Assembly: GCA_019636565.1 (NCBI GenBank)
Contig: JAHBXG010000037.1
Coordinates: 1 to 33,953 of the forward strand
Direction: 5' to 3'
Length of the DNA stretch: 33,953 bases
Source of the DNA: Phycisphaeraceae bacterium
GTDB taxonomy: Bacteria > Planctomycetota > Phycisphaerae > Phycisphaerales > UBA1924
Made by a program: the position numbers and the translations under genes. This document shows positions 15,287-25,100 of this stretch, piece by piece; position 1 is the stretch's first letter, and every line of letters starts with the position of its first letter. Below the pieces are notes generated by a model, which saw only the letters and a list, made by a program, of their open reading frames with translations, was not told the origin of the DNA and did no database searches.

Positions 15287-17215
15287 ATGTCCGTAACCAG
15301 TCGTTCATTCTGCGCCATGCTCACCATGGCTGTCGGGTCATCCCTCTGCATCGCGGGCACCTGGACAAAGCTCGTTCGCTCTGCTCCCGGCGGCGTGAAT
15401 CTGATGCTTCAACTCTCCGACGGAACGGTGATGTGCGCCGATGGCGGAGGCAATCGCTGGTTCCGTCTCACGCCGGACATTCACGGCAGCTACGTGAACG
15501 GAACATGGTCCAATCGAGCCTCCAGCGCCGACACCAGGCTCTACTTCTCTTCGCAGGTGCTGCGCGACGGGCGAGTCTTTGTTGCTGGCGGTGAATACGG
15601 CACCGGCGGCGCTCGATCCGAAATCTACGACCCCGTCAGCAACTCGTGGAGCGCGAATCCGGTTCCCACAACGGTGCTCGATCCCTCGGCAACCTCGCCG
15701 GTCACCGGGGGTGCGCAGGCGTTCTCGGATTCCAATAGCGAAATACTGCCCAACGGAAGCGTCCTCATCTTCCCGGTGTCTCCAAAGACATCGGGCAGGC
15801 CAGTCATCTACAACCCGACCACGAACGCCTGGACTACCGGCCCGCTCATGCTGCACGGGTCCTACCAGGATGAATCGAGTTGGGTCAAACTGCCCACCGA
15901 CATGATCCTGACCATCGATCCGTTTGGCGTCCGGTCCGAACGATACAACCCGGCAACGAACACCTGGCTGAATGACAGCAACGTTCCGGTCTCGCTCTAC
16001 GACCCCTTCGGCTCCGAACTCGGCGCGGCACTCCTGCTCCCCAACGGCAAGGCTTTCTTTCTCGGCTCCACCGGCCACACGGCCATCTACACCCCCAGCG
16101 GGACCACCGCGTCCGGCGTGTGGGTCGCCGGTCCCGATATTCCCGGCGCCCGCGGCACGCCGGACGCACCCGCCGCGATGATGGTCAACGGAAAAATCCT
16201 CTGCGCCGTCAGCCCCGTGCCGACCTCCGCCAACCACTTCCCTTCTCCCACCACGTTCGTGGAATACGACTACATCACCAACGCCTTCACCGATGTCTCC
16301 GGGCCGACCGGCCCGCAGGATTCCATTTCCTGCTACGCCGCCGCCATGCTGGATCTTCCGGATGGAAGAGTTCTTTACTCCCACTTCGGCACAGACCTGT
16401 ACGTCTACACGCCCGACGGCGCGCCGCTCGAAGCAGGTAAGCCCGTCATTTCAAGCATCTCCCGTAATCTCGACGGCACATTCCACCTCAGCGGCACCGG
16501 GCTGAATGGCATCTCGGAGGGCGCCGCGTACGGCGATGATCTGCAGATGGCGAGCAACTATCCGCTCGTGCGCATCGCCCACAGCAACGGAAATACTTAC
16601 TACGCCCGCACTTTCAACTGGAGCAGCACGGGCGTTATGACGGGTGCGACCATCGTCACCGCCGAGTACGCGCTTCCCGCAAACCTCCCAGCAGGCTCGT
16701 ACTCGCTTGTCGCCGTTGCCAACGGAATCGCATCGGACGCAGCGGTGGGCGCATCGGTCATCTCTGCACCGGTGTCCGCACTCGGCTGCCCGGGCGGTTC
16801 TGTCTCGCTCACCGTGGCCGCCGCAGGAACGCCAAACTTGTCCTATCAATGGAGACGCGGCGCGGCGGACCTTTCCGAGGGCGGCCACTTCAGCGGCGTC
16901 AACACTCCAACGCTTCTCGTGAGCTCGATGACATCCGCCGATGCGGGCAACGATTACAACTGCGTCGTGACCAACGCCATCGGCGCTTCCGCGAGCACCA
17001 TGATCCGCATCGGCTTCTGTGCCGCGGATTTCTCGTGCGACGGCACCGTCGATGATGCAGACTTTGTTGCGTTCGCTTCCGCCTACGACCTGCTGGCCTG
17101 CACCGATCCCGCCATGCCCGTCGATTGTCCGGCCGATCTCAGCGGCGACGGCATCGTGGACGATGCCGACTTTGTGCTGTTCGCCTCGGCGTACGACACG
17201 TTTGTTTGCAATTGA
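15287..17215 (+). CDS. Secreted kelch-repeat/Ig protein with dockerin-like tag
   Basis: A 642-residue exported protein. Signal peptide about 1-24; kelch-type repeats about 25-420 (RDGRVFVAGGEYGTGGARSE, IYDPVSNSWS, YNPATNTW, LPNGKAFFLGS, FVEYDYITNAFTDVSG), resembling the galactose-oxidase central propeller; a sandwich domain about 425-515; an Ig-like domain about 518-577 (GGSVSLTVAAAGTPNLSYQW, SADAGNDYNCVVTNAIGASA); then the tag (nucleotides 17018-17212). I did not identify the copper ligands of galactose oxidase, so it should be called a kelch protein, not an oxidase. ATG 15287 has AAGGA at 15276-15280. A -10-like TATGCT (15181-15186) lies in the 254-base upstream gap, with no convincing -35. 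Confidence 0.82.
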   Translation: MSVTSRSFCAMLTMAVGSSLCIAGTWTKLVRSAPGGVNLMLQLSDGTVMCADGGGNRWFRLTPDIHGSYVNGTWSNRASSADTRLYFSSQVLRDGRVFVAGGEYGTGGARSEIYDPVSNSWSANPVPTTVLDPSATSPVTGGAQAFSDSNSEILPNGSVLIFPVSPKTSGRPVIYNPTTNAWTTGPLMLHGSYQDESSWVKLPTDMILTIDPFGVRSERYNPATNTWLNDSNVPVSLYDPFGSELGAALLLPNGKAFFLGSTGHTAIYTPSGTTASGVWVAGPDIPGARGTPDAPAAMMVNGKILCAVSPVPTSANHFPSPTTFVEYDYITNAFTDVSGPTGPQDSISCYAAAMLDLPDGRVLYSHFGTDLYVYTPDGAPLEAGKPVISSISRNLDGTFHLSGTGLNGISEGAAYGDDLQMASNYPLVRIAHSNGNTYYARTFNWSSTGVMTGATIVTAEYALPANLPAGSYSLVAVANGIASDAAVGASVISAPVSALGCPGGSVSLTVAAAGTPNLSYQWRRGAADLSEGGHFSGVNTPTLLVSSMTSADAGNDYNCVVTNAIGASASTMIRIGFCAADFSCDGTVDDADFVAFASAYDLLACTDPAMPVDCPADLSGDGIVDDADFVLFASAYDTFVCN

Positions 17216-17260
17216 GCCCCGTCCGCGAACGAAAAAATCGAAGCGGCGACAAAGCCACTA

Positions 17261-17289
17261 TTGATCCCCGATGCCTCGCGCGGTACCTT
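17261..17289 (+). promoter_or_regulatory. Candidate promoter of the tagged gene at 17404
   Basis: TTGATC (17261-17266), exactly 17 bases, TACCTT (17284-17289). It lies about 115 bases upstream of the start codon in a 188-base gap. Confidence 0.4.
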
Positions 17290-17403
17290 GGGTCGCGGTT
17301 CGATCGCCGCCAACTTTGGCTTCCGGAATCCTCCGGCGCCGGTGCCGGATGAGCCGCGTTTGCAAGGTCCGTTCATTCAGGCATTCGCTTGGGAGTTGTC
17401 GCG

Positions 17404-18570
17404 ATGCATCGAACGATTGCCGCAGTCATCGCAGTGGCGGGTGCGATGCTTCATTCTTCCGCATTCGCGAATTGGACTCCCGGCGACATCATTTGTGTAA
17501 GCGGCGCATCCGGCGTAGGTCCCGGCTTTCGTCCCGCTGTGCTCCTCGTTCATCCTGCGCCGCTGTCCGTGTCGGTCGTTCTTCCCGATCACGGGATTAC
17601 AGGCGACGGTGCATTCGACGCGTATCGCAACCGGGTCGTGATCGTGCGAACCGGCGGTCTCGGAAAGATCATCTCGCTTGTCGATTCTGATGCCTCGTTT
17701 TCCGATCTGATCTATGCGGGCAATCAGGATGCTTCGCTGGTCGCGCCCACCGGCGATGGACGCATCTACTTCCAGCGCCAAAACAAGTTTTCGTACGTCG
17801 ATGCCGCCGGTGTCACACGCGATGTTTTGAACACCGTCGGCTCTGGCATCTTCTTGCCACCGCGGACCTGGCACCGCATGTACTTCGACCCCGCGACCCA
17901 CAGCCTTTTCATGGGCGGCAGCAGCGGCATCAACGCGCTCATCACGAAGATCCCGCTCACTCCCGATGGCTCGCGAGTCGCCGGGGCCCCTATCGATACG
18001 ATCTTTGTGACCGCCTCGCTCACGAGCCCCACGGTGGTCGGCTTTGCTCCCGGCCCATCTGGCTCCATTTTTATCAAACTGGACGACAACTCCGGCGCCA
18101 CCGCGCCTCGGATGCTCCTCATGGAGCCCGCATCCATCGACATCACCGTCTTTGCAAACAGCGGCTACTTCGGCGTCGGTGGCGAGATCGCCGGCTGCTA
18201 CAGCTCTGTTCTCAACGCCGCCATTGTCGTCGATAGCCTGAACGACAAACTCCGCACGTTCACCCCGGGGTCCTCGGGCGAGGGCGCCGCTTTTAGCCAG
18301 CCGCTCATCTCCGCCGGAGGCAGTTCCGGCGAAAACGCCACCATGTTCCCGATCACCGCCTCCGCAGCTGTGTGCCCCGGCGATATCAACAGCGACGGCC
18401 TTGTCGACGATTCCGATTTCATTCTTTTCGTCGCGGCATACAACATCCTCGACTGCGCCGATCCTTCCATGCCCGCCGGTTGCCCGGCTGATTTCAATCA
18501 CGACAGCCTGGTGGACGACGCAGATTTCACGATCTTCGTCATTGCGTACAACGCGTTGCTTTGTCCTTGA
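17404..18570 (+). CDS. Secreted protein of unknown fold with dockerin-like tag
   Basis: A 388-residue exported protein: signal peptide about 1-23 (ending SSAFA), then about 295 residues without a family I recognise. Repeated phrases (DGAFDAYRNRVVIVRTGG, APTGDGRIYFQRQNKFSYVD, HRMYFDPATHSLFMGGSSG, GFAPGPSGSIFIKLDDNSG) suggest beta-propeller blades of about 45 residues. The tag (18373-18567) has all four cysteines and conserved loops; its second loop reads NHDSLVDDAD, with Ser in place of the usual Gly. ATG 17404 has GGGAG at 17391-17395. Confidence 0.78.
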   Translation: MHRTIAAVIAVAGAMLHSSAFANWTPGDIICVSGASGVGPGFRPAVLLVHPAPLSVSVVLPDHGITGDGAFDAYRNRVVIVRTGGLGKIISLVDSDASFSDLIYAGNQDASLVAPTGDGRIYFQRQNKFSYVDAAGVTRDVLNTVGSGIFLPPRTWHRMYFDPATHSLFMGGSSGINALITKIPLTPDGSRVAGAPIDTIFVTASLTSPTVVGFAPGPSGSIFIKLDDNSGATAPRMLLMEPASIDITVFANSGYFGVGGEIAGCYSSVLNAAIVVDSLNDKLRTFTPGSSGEGAAFSQPLISAGGSSGENATMFPITASAAVCPGDINSDGLVDDSDFILFVAAYNILDCADPSMPAGCPADFNHDSLVDDADFTIFVIAYNALLCP

Positions 18571-18899
18571 ACGTCCCGCTGCATGAAAGCTCGCTGACGT
18601 GTTGGAGAGGGCCCGTGGGTCCCAAGCACCCAAACGCTGCCGTCGCAAGCGTCTGCCCGCTTTCATACGCCCTCACAAGCCTTTCCGGGCCAAATGCGTA
18701 GTTACTGCTTTGGCGGGCAAAAAGCGCTCATCAAAACCGGGCCATGCGCGCTTTTGCAAAATTTTTATCTCCTGCATCGGCAAGCAGTTAGAAAAATCGA
18801 CCCGGGCAAAAAGCGCGGATGCGCGGGCCATTCGCGCACATGCGCCCCCTTATAGAGGCGCACTTCGCTCCTCAATTCATTCTTCTCAGGAGCCCCCTC
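18571..18899. other. Intergenic region with paired 13-bp repeats and a hairpin
   Basis: This 329-base gap has no gene. GGGCAAAAAGCGC occurs twice, at 18715-18727 and 18804-18816. The first copy can pair with GCGCTTTTGC at about 18748-18757 to form a stem with one bulged base and a loop of about 20 bases; an AT-rich run follows (to about 18769), so this may be an imperfect terminator of the upstream gene or a structured leader of the downstream gene. A TATAGA box lies at 18852-18857 without a clear -35. Confidence 0.45.
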
Positions 18900-19454
18900 A
18901 TGTCCGCATGCTTTTCTCCCTCTCTCGAACAGGTCTCATCCGTTCTCGATTCCGTCTGCGATCCCGCCCGCTCGCTGCTCTCCATCGCGGAAGAGATGGG
19001 CACACCGGTCCATGCCCTGTGTGCATGGCTCAACCTCCCGGAGATCGTCGAAAGAATCGAGCAGATGGCCCAAGGCATCGCCAGGCGGGTGCGGCTCGTC
19101 GCCGCTTCTCAAATGTCTCTCGTGCTGGACACAGCCCGCGCCATCGTCGCCGGTGTCGCACGTGATGAAGCCCTGCTTGCCGCCCAGCCGCCCGATCCCA
19201 AGACGCTCGCTCTCCGCCGCGCCTCGCGCCAGGTCGGGCTCGGTGCGATGCGTCTTCTGGTCAGGCTCTCGACGTTTGACCCTCGGTCCGCCCCCGCTCG
19301 GCAAAAGGTCGCCGCTCGCCAGGGTGGTTCCGGTCTGGCTCCCAGCCGGCCAGACTCCGACCGTCCGAATCCCGATCGCGCCAGCGCTGCGCAGTCTTCA
19401 TCGGAACCGGGCGCAACTTCATTCTCCAATTCCCTCGCGCCAATCCAGTATTAA
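18900..19454 (+). CDS. Cytoplasmic helical protein, possible HTH, function unknown
   Basis: A 184-residue protein with no signal peptide or tag. Residues about 12-60 (LDSVCDPARSLLSIAEEMGT, PVHALCAWLNLPEIVERIEQM) resemble a homeodomain-like helix-turn-helix in which the SIAEEMGTPVHALCAWL segment would be the DNA-reading helices. A basic helical middle (about 60-130, AQGIARRVRLVAASQMSLVL) and a disordered Ser/Pro/Arg-rich tail follow. ATG 18900 has AGGAG at 18888-18892. It is the only plausible transcription regulator in the secreted-protein island and is preceded by a repeat-containing leader, but DNA binding is an inference. Confidence 0.6.
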   Translation: MSACFSPSLEQVSSVLDSVCDPARSLLSIAEEMGTPVHALCAWLNLPEIVERIEQMAQGIARRVRLVAASQMSLVLDTARAIVAGVARDEALLAAQPPDPKTLALRRASRQVGLGAMRLLVRLSTFDPRSAPARQKVAARQGGSGLAPSRPDSDRPNPDRASAAQSSSEPGATSFSNSLAPIQY

Positions 19455-19481
19455 GCCTCTTCGAAGCCCCCAAAAACCGAC

Positions 19482-19509
19482 TTGCGTCTCTTGTGCCCCC
19501 GGTTAGGCT
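19482..19509 (+). promoter_or_regulatory. Candidate promoter of the transglutaminase gene
   Basis: TTGCGT (19482-19487), 16-base spacer, TAGGCT (19504-19509), 37 bases before the start codon. Confidence 0.35.
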
Positions 19510-19546
19510 AAATGGTCGCACACCGGCGTGCCCAGGGGATCCCGTC

Positions 19547-21937
19547 ATGAATCGCATTCTCTCCACATTGGCCAAGACCATGTGCTGCTTCATCGCGTCG
19601 TTCGCGTTTGCAGCGCCCGATGTAACGTCGATCGACACGTTCGACACAACCAACACCTCGCTCGCGAATACAACCGAATTCAAGACCGCAGCGGACCCGC
19701 GTCTGGTCATCCGGCGCGCGCAGAAGTACTACTTCGTTATCACGACCAACAAAGACGCCCCCCAATCCGCCTGGAACATCTTCCCCTCCGCGAAACGCAC
19801 CTGGGACGATACCGGCGTCGCAATCCTGCCCGCCCCCGGGCTGCCGCCCTTCCCGGATGACGACTGGTACTTCAAGGTCAGCCCCGGTTTCGTCGGCTTG
19901 GATACGCAGGAGTTCCTGCTCGAGATTTCCATCCCGAAGGATGCCGAGATCGGCACGTATGAATTCCGTATCGACGCGCTCGTCACCTCCGCCGAGGGCG
20001 GCGGTCGCATCCCCGGAATCGCAATTCAAAAGGTGTTCCCCAAGAAAGTCGTCGTTCTCTTCAATCCGTGGAAGGCAAACGACACCGTGTACATGCCCGA
20101 TGCGAAGGACCGCAAGGAATACATCCAGAACGAAGACGGAAATCTCATTCTCGCCGGCCCGTCCGAATTTGCGTGGAAGTTCAACCAGTTCGATGAGGTT
20201 TCGCTGAACGTGCTTAATTACTTCCTTGATGAGACTCCGGGGCTCGATCGCACCACGCCCATCGATGTCTCTCGCGAGATCGCGGGTGGCTGCAATTGGC
20301 GGGATTGGAGTCAGGGCGTCCTCGAAGGCCGCTGGGCCAAGACATTCCCCGGCGGCGAAAAGCCCGATTTCTGGAAGAGTTCCAAGCAGGTTTTCGAGAA
20401 GTGGCTGAGCGCTGGTCCGCCCTACTCCCCCGTCAAGTACGGACAATGCTGGGTTTTCTCGGGGATCTCGACCACGCTCCTCCGAACCGCCGGCATCCCG
20501 GCCCGCCCGGTCAGTTCGTTCAAAACGGCCATCGATAACAGCAATCCCGTGGACGGCCATATCGACGACTATTACACGTACAACGCGTTCACAATGAAGT
20601 ACCGCCGCAACTTTGCGCTCGAAACCGACAACGAGTGGAATTACCACGTGTGGACCGAGTGCTGGATGAATCGGCCCGATCTCTCCGGCGGAGACGGTTG
20701 GCAGGTCATCGATGCCACCAGCCAGGCCGAAGGTGCTGCGCTGACGAGAATCGGTCCGGCCTCGCGCGAGATCATCCGAGCCGCTGTTGCGCCGCCCGCA
20801 AGCGATCATGATGCGGGCTTTATGTGGTCGAGCGCGCTCGCAGACAAGCGAATTTTCGCCGATAGCAAAGCCACTCCCGGCATCTATGTGGTCGCCATCA
20901 CCGACAACAACGCCAAGGCAAAGTTCGGAGAGCACATCTGGACCAAGAAGCGCGGCGCCGCCGGCCGCGACGATATCGCCGCGGAGTACCGCCCGGCCGG
21001 CCCCCGTCCCGCGCCCAGCGAGGGCGAGCGCCTGACAAATCCGTATTTCACCGTCCTCTTCAACGCCGATGATTCCGCCAACGTCGGAGCCGATGTCACC
21101 GGTACCGTCACGATCATCAACGGCCCCGACGACGCGCGAACGTTCTATGTGTCGTTCGGAGCCGCGCTCTATTTCTACAACGGCGACCTGATCGACATCC
21201 TGTCCGACCCGGATTGGCCCGCCATCACGCTCAATCCCAACCAGTCCATCGACTTGCCTCTCACCATCCCCGGCGGCCAGATCGCCCCGCAGCTCAGCCC
21301 CACGCCCGAATACGTCCGCTTCTTCGGCGCCGTGAACTGCGATGAGATCGGTGTATTTGAACCCATTCCCGATGGTGGCGACGGTGGTGGCGTCGGTTTC
21401 CTTTCACCCTCGCTCCAGATCTCGCTGAGCCCGCCCGGACCCATCGGCGTCAACGGTGTGTCCAGCGGAATCCCCGCGTACACCAACACCTCCGGCCTCA
21501 CGCTTACCGATGTGCAACTTGTCTGGACGCTCTCGTCGCAACTCACCTTCGGCGGCAGCCAGACGCTCACTGTTCCGCTGCCCGACTTGCTCCCCAACGG
21601 CTCGATCGCGCCGATCTCCGCCCCGTTCTACGCGGTTTCGATCGGCACCGGCACCGTCTCGGCTTCGCTCGAGTGCAGCCAGCTCGCTCCGTCTCTCGCG
21701 AACGCAACGATCAAAGTTGTCTCCTGCGCGGGCGATTTGAACGGCGACAGCGTGGTGGACGACGACGACTTCGTCATTTTCTATCACTCCTACACCGCGC
21801 TCGATTGCGAAAGCCCCGACATGGAGGAAGGTTGCCCCGGCGATCTGACCTCCGACGGCTTTGTCGACGAGTCCGACTTCGAAATCTTCGCTGCCGCTTA
21901 CGACCATTACTTCTGCGACCCGCCGCCGGGCCGCTGA
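19547..21937 (+). CDS. Secreted animal-type transglutaminase with dockerin-like tag
   Basis: A 796-residue exported enzyme predicted to form Gln-Lys isopeptide cross-links or to deamidate or aminate glutamines. After a signal peptide (about 1-22) it follows the layout of vertebrate transglutaminases: N-terminal beta-sandwich (about 25-168, from LVIRRAQKYYF to IGTYEFRIDAL), core beginning LFNPWKANDTVYM (171-183), then two C-terminal beta-barrels (about 497-610 and 620-722). The core has Cys301 in KYGQCWVFSGI, His367 in EWNYHVWTECWM, Asp389 in DGWQVIDATSQ, and the transition-state tryptophan Trp263 in QGVLEGRW, each in the context seen in human TGM2 (Cys277, His335, Asp358, Trp241). The tag (727-796) has all four cysteines plus a six-residue tail. 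ATG 19547 has AGGGG at 19534-19538. It looks catalytically intact. Confidence 0.92.
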   Translation: MNRILSTLAKTMCCFIASFAFAAPDVTSIDTFDTTNTSLANTTEFKTAADPRLVIRRAQKYYFVITTNKDAPQSAWNIFPSAKRTWDDTGVAILPAPGLPPFPDDDWYFKVSPGFVGLDTQEFLLEISIPKDAEIGTYEFRIDALVTSAEGGGRIPGIAIQKVFPKKVVVLFNPWKANDTVYMPDAKDRKEYIQNEDGNLILAGPSEFAWKFNQFDEVSLNVLNYFLDETPGLDRTTPIDVSREIAGGCNWRDWSQGVLEGRWAKTFPGGEKPDFWKSSKQVFEKWLSAGPPYSPVKYGQCWVFSGISTTLLRTAGIPARPVSSFKTAIDNSNPVDGHIDDYYTYNAFTMKYRRNFALETDNEWNYHVWTECWMNRPDLSGGDGWQVIDATSQAEGAALTRIGPASREIIRAAVAPPASDHDAGFMWSSALADKRIFADSKATPGIYVVAITDNNAKAKFGEHIWTKKRGAAGRDDIAAEYRPAGPRPAPSEGERLTNPYFTVLFNADDSANVGADVTGTVTIINGPDDARTFYVSFGAALYFYNGDLIDILSDPDWPAITLNPNQSIDLPLTIPGGQIAPQLSPTPEYVRFFGAVNCDEIGVFEPIPDGGDGGGVGFLSPSLQISLSPPGPIGVNGVSSGIPAYTNTSGLTLTDVQLVWTLSSQLTFGGSQTLTVPLPDLLPNGSIAPISAPFYAVSIGTGTVSASLECSQLAPSLANATIKVVSCAGDLNGDSVVDDDDFVIFYHSYTALDCESPDMEEGCPGDLTSDGFVDESDFEIFAAAYDHYFCDPPPGR

Positions 21938-22071
21938 GGTGGAACGAATCAATTGCACCGATCGGTCGCGCCCGGGGTGGCCGCTTCATCTGCGATTCAT
22001 CTTCGAGCGAGGAGGCCACCGACCTGTGTGGTGCCTCGCGCCGATACTCCAGGCCATCTCACAGGATTTGC

Positions 22072-22101
22072 TTGATCTGTACCCCCCATTCCGGGTAATT
22101 T
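22072..22101 (+). promoter_or_regulatory. Candidate promoter of the solenoid operon
   Basis: TTGATC (22072-22077), 18-base spacer, TAATTT (22096-22101), 64 bases before the start codon at 22166. It is the closest -10 match among the candidates in this window. The rest of the gap 21938-22165 shows nothing recognisable. Confidence 0.42.
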
Positions 22102-22165
22102 GGGTAGACCGGAGGGCGCGGAGCCGCTCTGTGCCGGATGTCGCGAGCAATGAGGAGTGCGTTGA

Positions 22166-25100
22166 ATGCTTTCAAATCACGGCCGCCCGCTGGGCGGCGC
22201 GGCGGGTCTTTTGGCTTTGGGAATCGCGGCCGCGCCGGCTCTCGGACAGGAGTTCATCTGGGCCAACGGTGCAGGTGGAAATTGGACCACGGGAGGCAAC
22301 TGGAACCCGGTGGGAATTCCCGACAGCCTCGGCGAAAGCGCGCTGATCAACCTGGGCGGAACGTTCACGATCAGCCTGACCGGCAGCCCGGCTCCCGATT
22401 CGGTGCAACTTCTGAGCACCGGGGCAACGCTCGAGATCGCGAACGCGGCAGCGCTGAGTATCGGAAGTGTTTCGGGTTTCTTGAACGATGCATCGGTGAT
22501 CATCAATCCCACGGGCGGCGGCAATTTCACCAGGATGCGCTATGTCGCCGTGGCGCCGCTTTCCGGTTCGGGCACGCTGCGCCTGAACGCGCTCAACGGA
22601 AATCTCGACACGGCGTACATCGAAACCGCGGGCGGTGGTCAGGTGCTCCATCAGACGCCGCACACCATTGCCGGCGCAGGACGCATCCCGGCGGCGATGA
22701 ACAACGCCAGCCTGATCGTCGCGGATCTTCCGGGCAAACTTCTCGAAATCACCGGCACATTCACGCAGTCCGTCGCGGGTGAACTGCGCGCCGATCCGGG
22801 GATCATCAGCCTCGGCAACGGCGCCCTCGTCACGGGTGGCACGCTCAACGCCGCCAACGGTGGCACCTGGCAGGTGACGGGATCGTCCAGTATCAACGGG
22901 CTCACTTCAAACGCGAATGGCGAGGTTCGGAACAACTCGACACTGCGTCTGCTCTCCGGTGGCCTCACAAACCACGGCGTGCTCCATGTCAACAGCGGCG
23001 CGGGCACCAACTTCACCCGCATCCGCGCCGAGGAGACCTGCACGCTCGGCGGCACAGGGGCCGTGAATCTGCGTGCGAGCGGCAATCTCGATACCGCGTA
23101 TCTTGAGGGCGCTAGCGATCTTGTAGTGCTGACGCAGAGCGCATCCCATTCGATCACCGGTACCGGACGCATCTACGCGGTCACGATCAATCAGGGTACC
23201 GTTCGCGCCACATCGCCCGGATCGCTGCTCGAGATACGCAGCAGTTTCACCCAGACGGGCGCCGGCAGCATCATCGGCGACAACGCCGACGCCGCGCTGG
23301 GAACAAATGCGATTGTCACGGGCGGATTCTTGAAGACAATCGGCGCCGGGCGTGTGCTCGTCACCGGTAATGCAAGTATCGGTGGAGTCGCAAACCAGGG
23401 CGCGATGAGCGTGGACAACAACGCGATTCTGCGGTTGCTTGCCGGGGGCGTCGTGAACACCGGAACCGTGGTCGTGAACACCACCTCCGGAGTCAATTTC
23501 ACCAGGCTCCGGGTCGAGGAATCGTGCGCCGTGACCGGACCGGGCGCGATTATCCTGAACGCGTCGGTCAATCTGGATACCGCCTACATCGAGTCGGCTG
23601 CCGGCGTGATACTCACTCACGGCCTCGGCCACACCATCCGCGGAACGGGCCGAATCTACAGCACAACCTCCAACAGCGGCACCATCCTCGCCGACGTTCC
23701 CGGCAAACTGCTCGAAATCCGCGGTGCGGTGACGCAGAGCGGCTCTGGTCGCATCGAGGGCAACCCCGGTATCGCGGCGATCGGAAGCGGCGCAGTGATC
23801 AGCGGCGGCGTCTTCGCCTCGGGAAACGGTGGGGCCGTTCGTTCGACCGGAACCGCGAGAGTCAACGGGACCACCAACACCGGCCTGTTTCAGATCGCCA
23901 ACAACACGTCGGTTGTGCTGCTCGCCGGCGGGCTTACGAACAACGGATCGGTCGAGATCAACGACGACGTGGGCACCAATTTCACATCCATGGTGGTCGA
24001 AGAAGCGTGCGTGCTCAATGGCACGGGAATGCTGACCCTGCGGGCCGCGGTCAACCCCGACACGGCCTACATCGACGCGGGCACACTCGGATTGACCCAT
24101 GGCGCACTCCACACAATCACCGGCGACGGACGCCTGTTCGGGAATATCACGAATCTGGGGACGATCCGCGGCAGCGCCAATCCCGCCGACATCGTGCGCA
24201 TCCGGGGCGCGATTACTCAACAAGGCTCGGGGACCATCATCGGTGGTGTCGGCGCCGTTGCTCTCGACGTTGGCTCGGTCACCGGCGGCACATTGCAAAG
24301 TGCGGGAGGTCCGGTCCGCGTGCTCGCGGGCACCAGTTACGCAACCTCGGTCGAGAACATGGGACAGTTGCAGCTCGAGAACAACGCGAGGCTGAGCGTG
24401 GATTCGCTGACCAACAACGGCATCATTACCATCAATGCCGGCATCTCCAACAACTTCACGGCGCTCGGCTTTGCCGGGGTGCAGACGCTCGGAGGGAACG
24501 GAGAAATCCTACTGCGTGCCGCCTCCAACCTTGATTCGGCGTACATCGAGTCGACCGGCGGCGGCGCTTCGCTGACGATCGGATCGGGTCAGACTCTTCG
24601 CGGGACTGGCAGGGTGTACGGCGTCGTCTCGACGAAAGCCTTGATCAGCCCGGGCCTCACCGACGGCGCGATCGGAAGAATCGAGCCGCGCGGGACGACT
24701 TCCATGAATCCCGAATCCCGTCTGACAATCGACGCAGTGGGCGATGCCCCGGGCCAGTTTGACATTCTTGCTGCCGCAGCGCCACTGACGCTCGATGGCG
24801 AACTCACGATCGAGATTACCGGTTGGACTCCGACCGACACGTGCACATCCTTTGACTTCATCACCGCACCGTCCATCAGCGGAGAGTTTGATTCGTTCAC
24901 GCTGAATGCACCGCCGCCCCCGCTCGGGCGTGTCTGGCGCCTGGACTACCAACCCACGAAAGTATCGCTCCGATTGGTCTGCCCGGCTGACCTGACCGGC
25001 GACTGCCTGGTGGACGACGGCGACTTCCAGCGGTTCGTCTTCGCTTATAACATTCTGGATTGCGCCGATCCGGTCATGCCGCAGGGATGTCCGTCGGATC

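Noticed and set aside
15287..17215. Galactose oxidase
   Set aside because: Kelch repeats are clear, but I could not identify the copper ligands or the Tyr-Cys cofactor context, so an oxidase call is not supported.
22907..24298. 463-codon minus-strand open frame opposite the solenoid gene
   Set aside because: Antisense shadow; His/Asp/Arg-rich composition mirrors the repeat codons on the coding strand.
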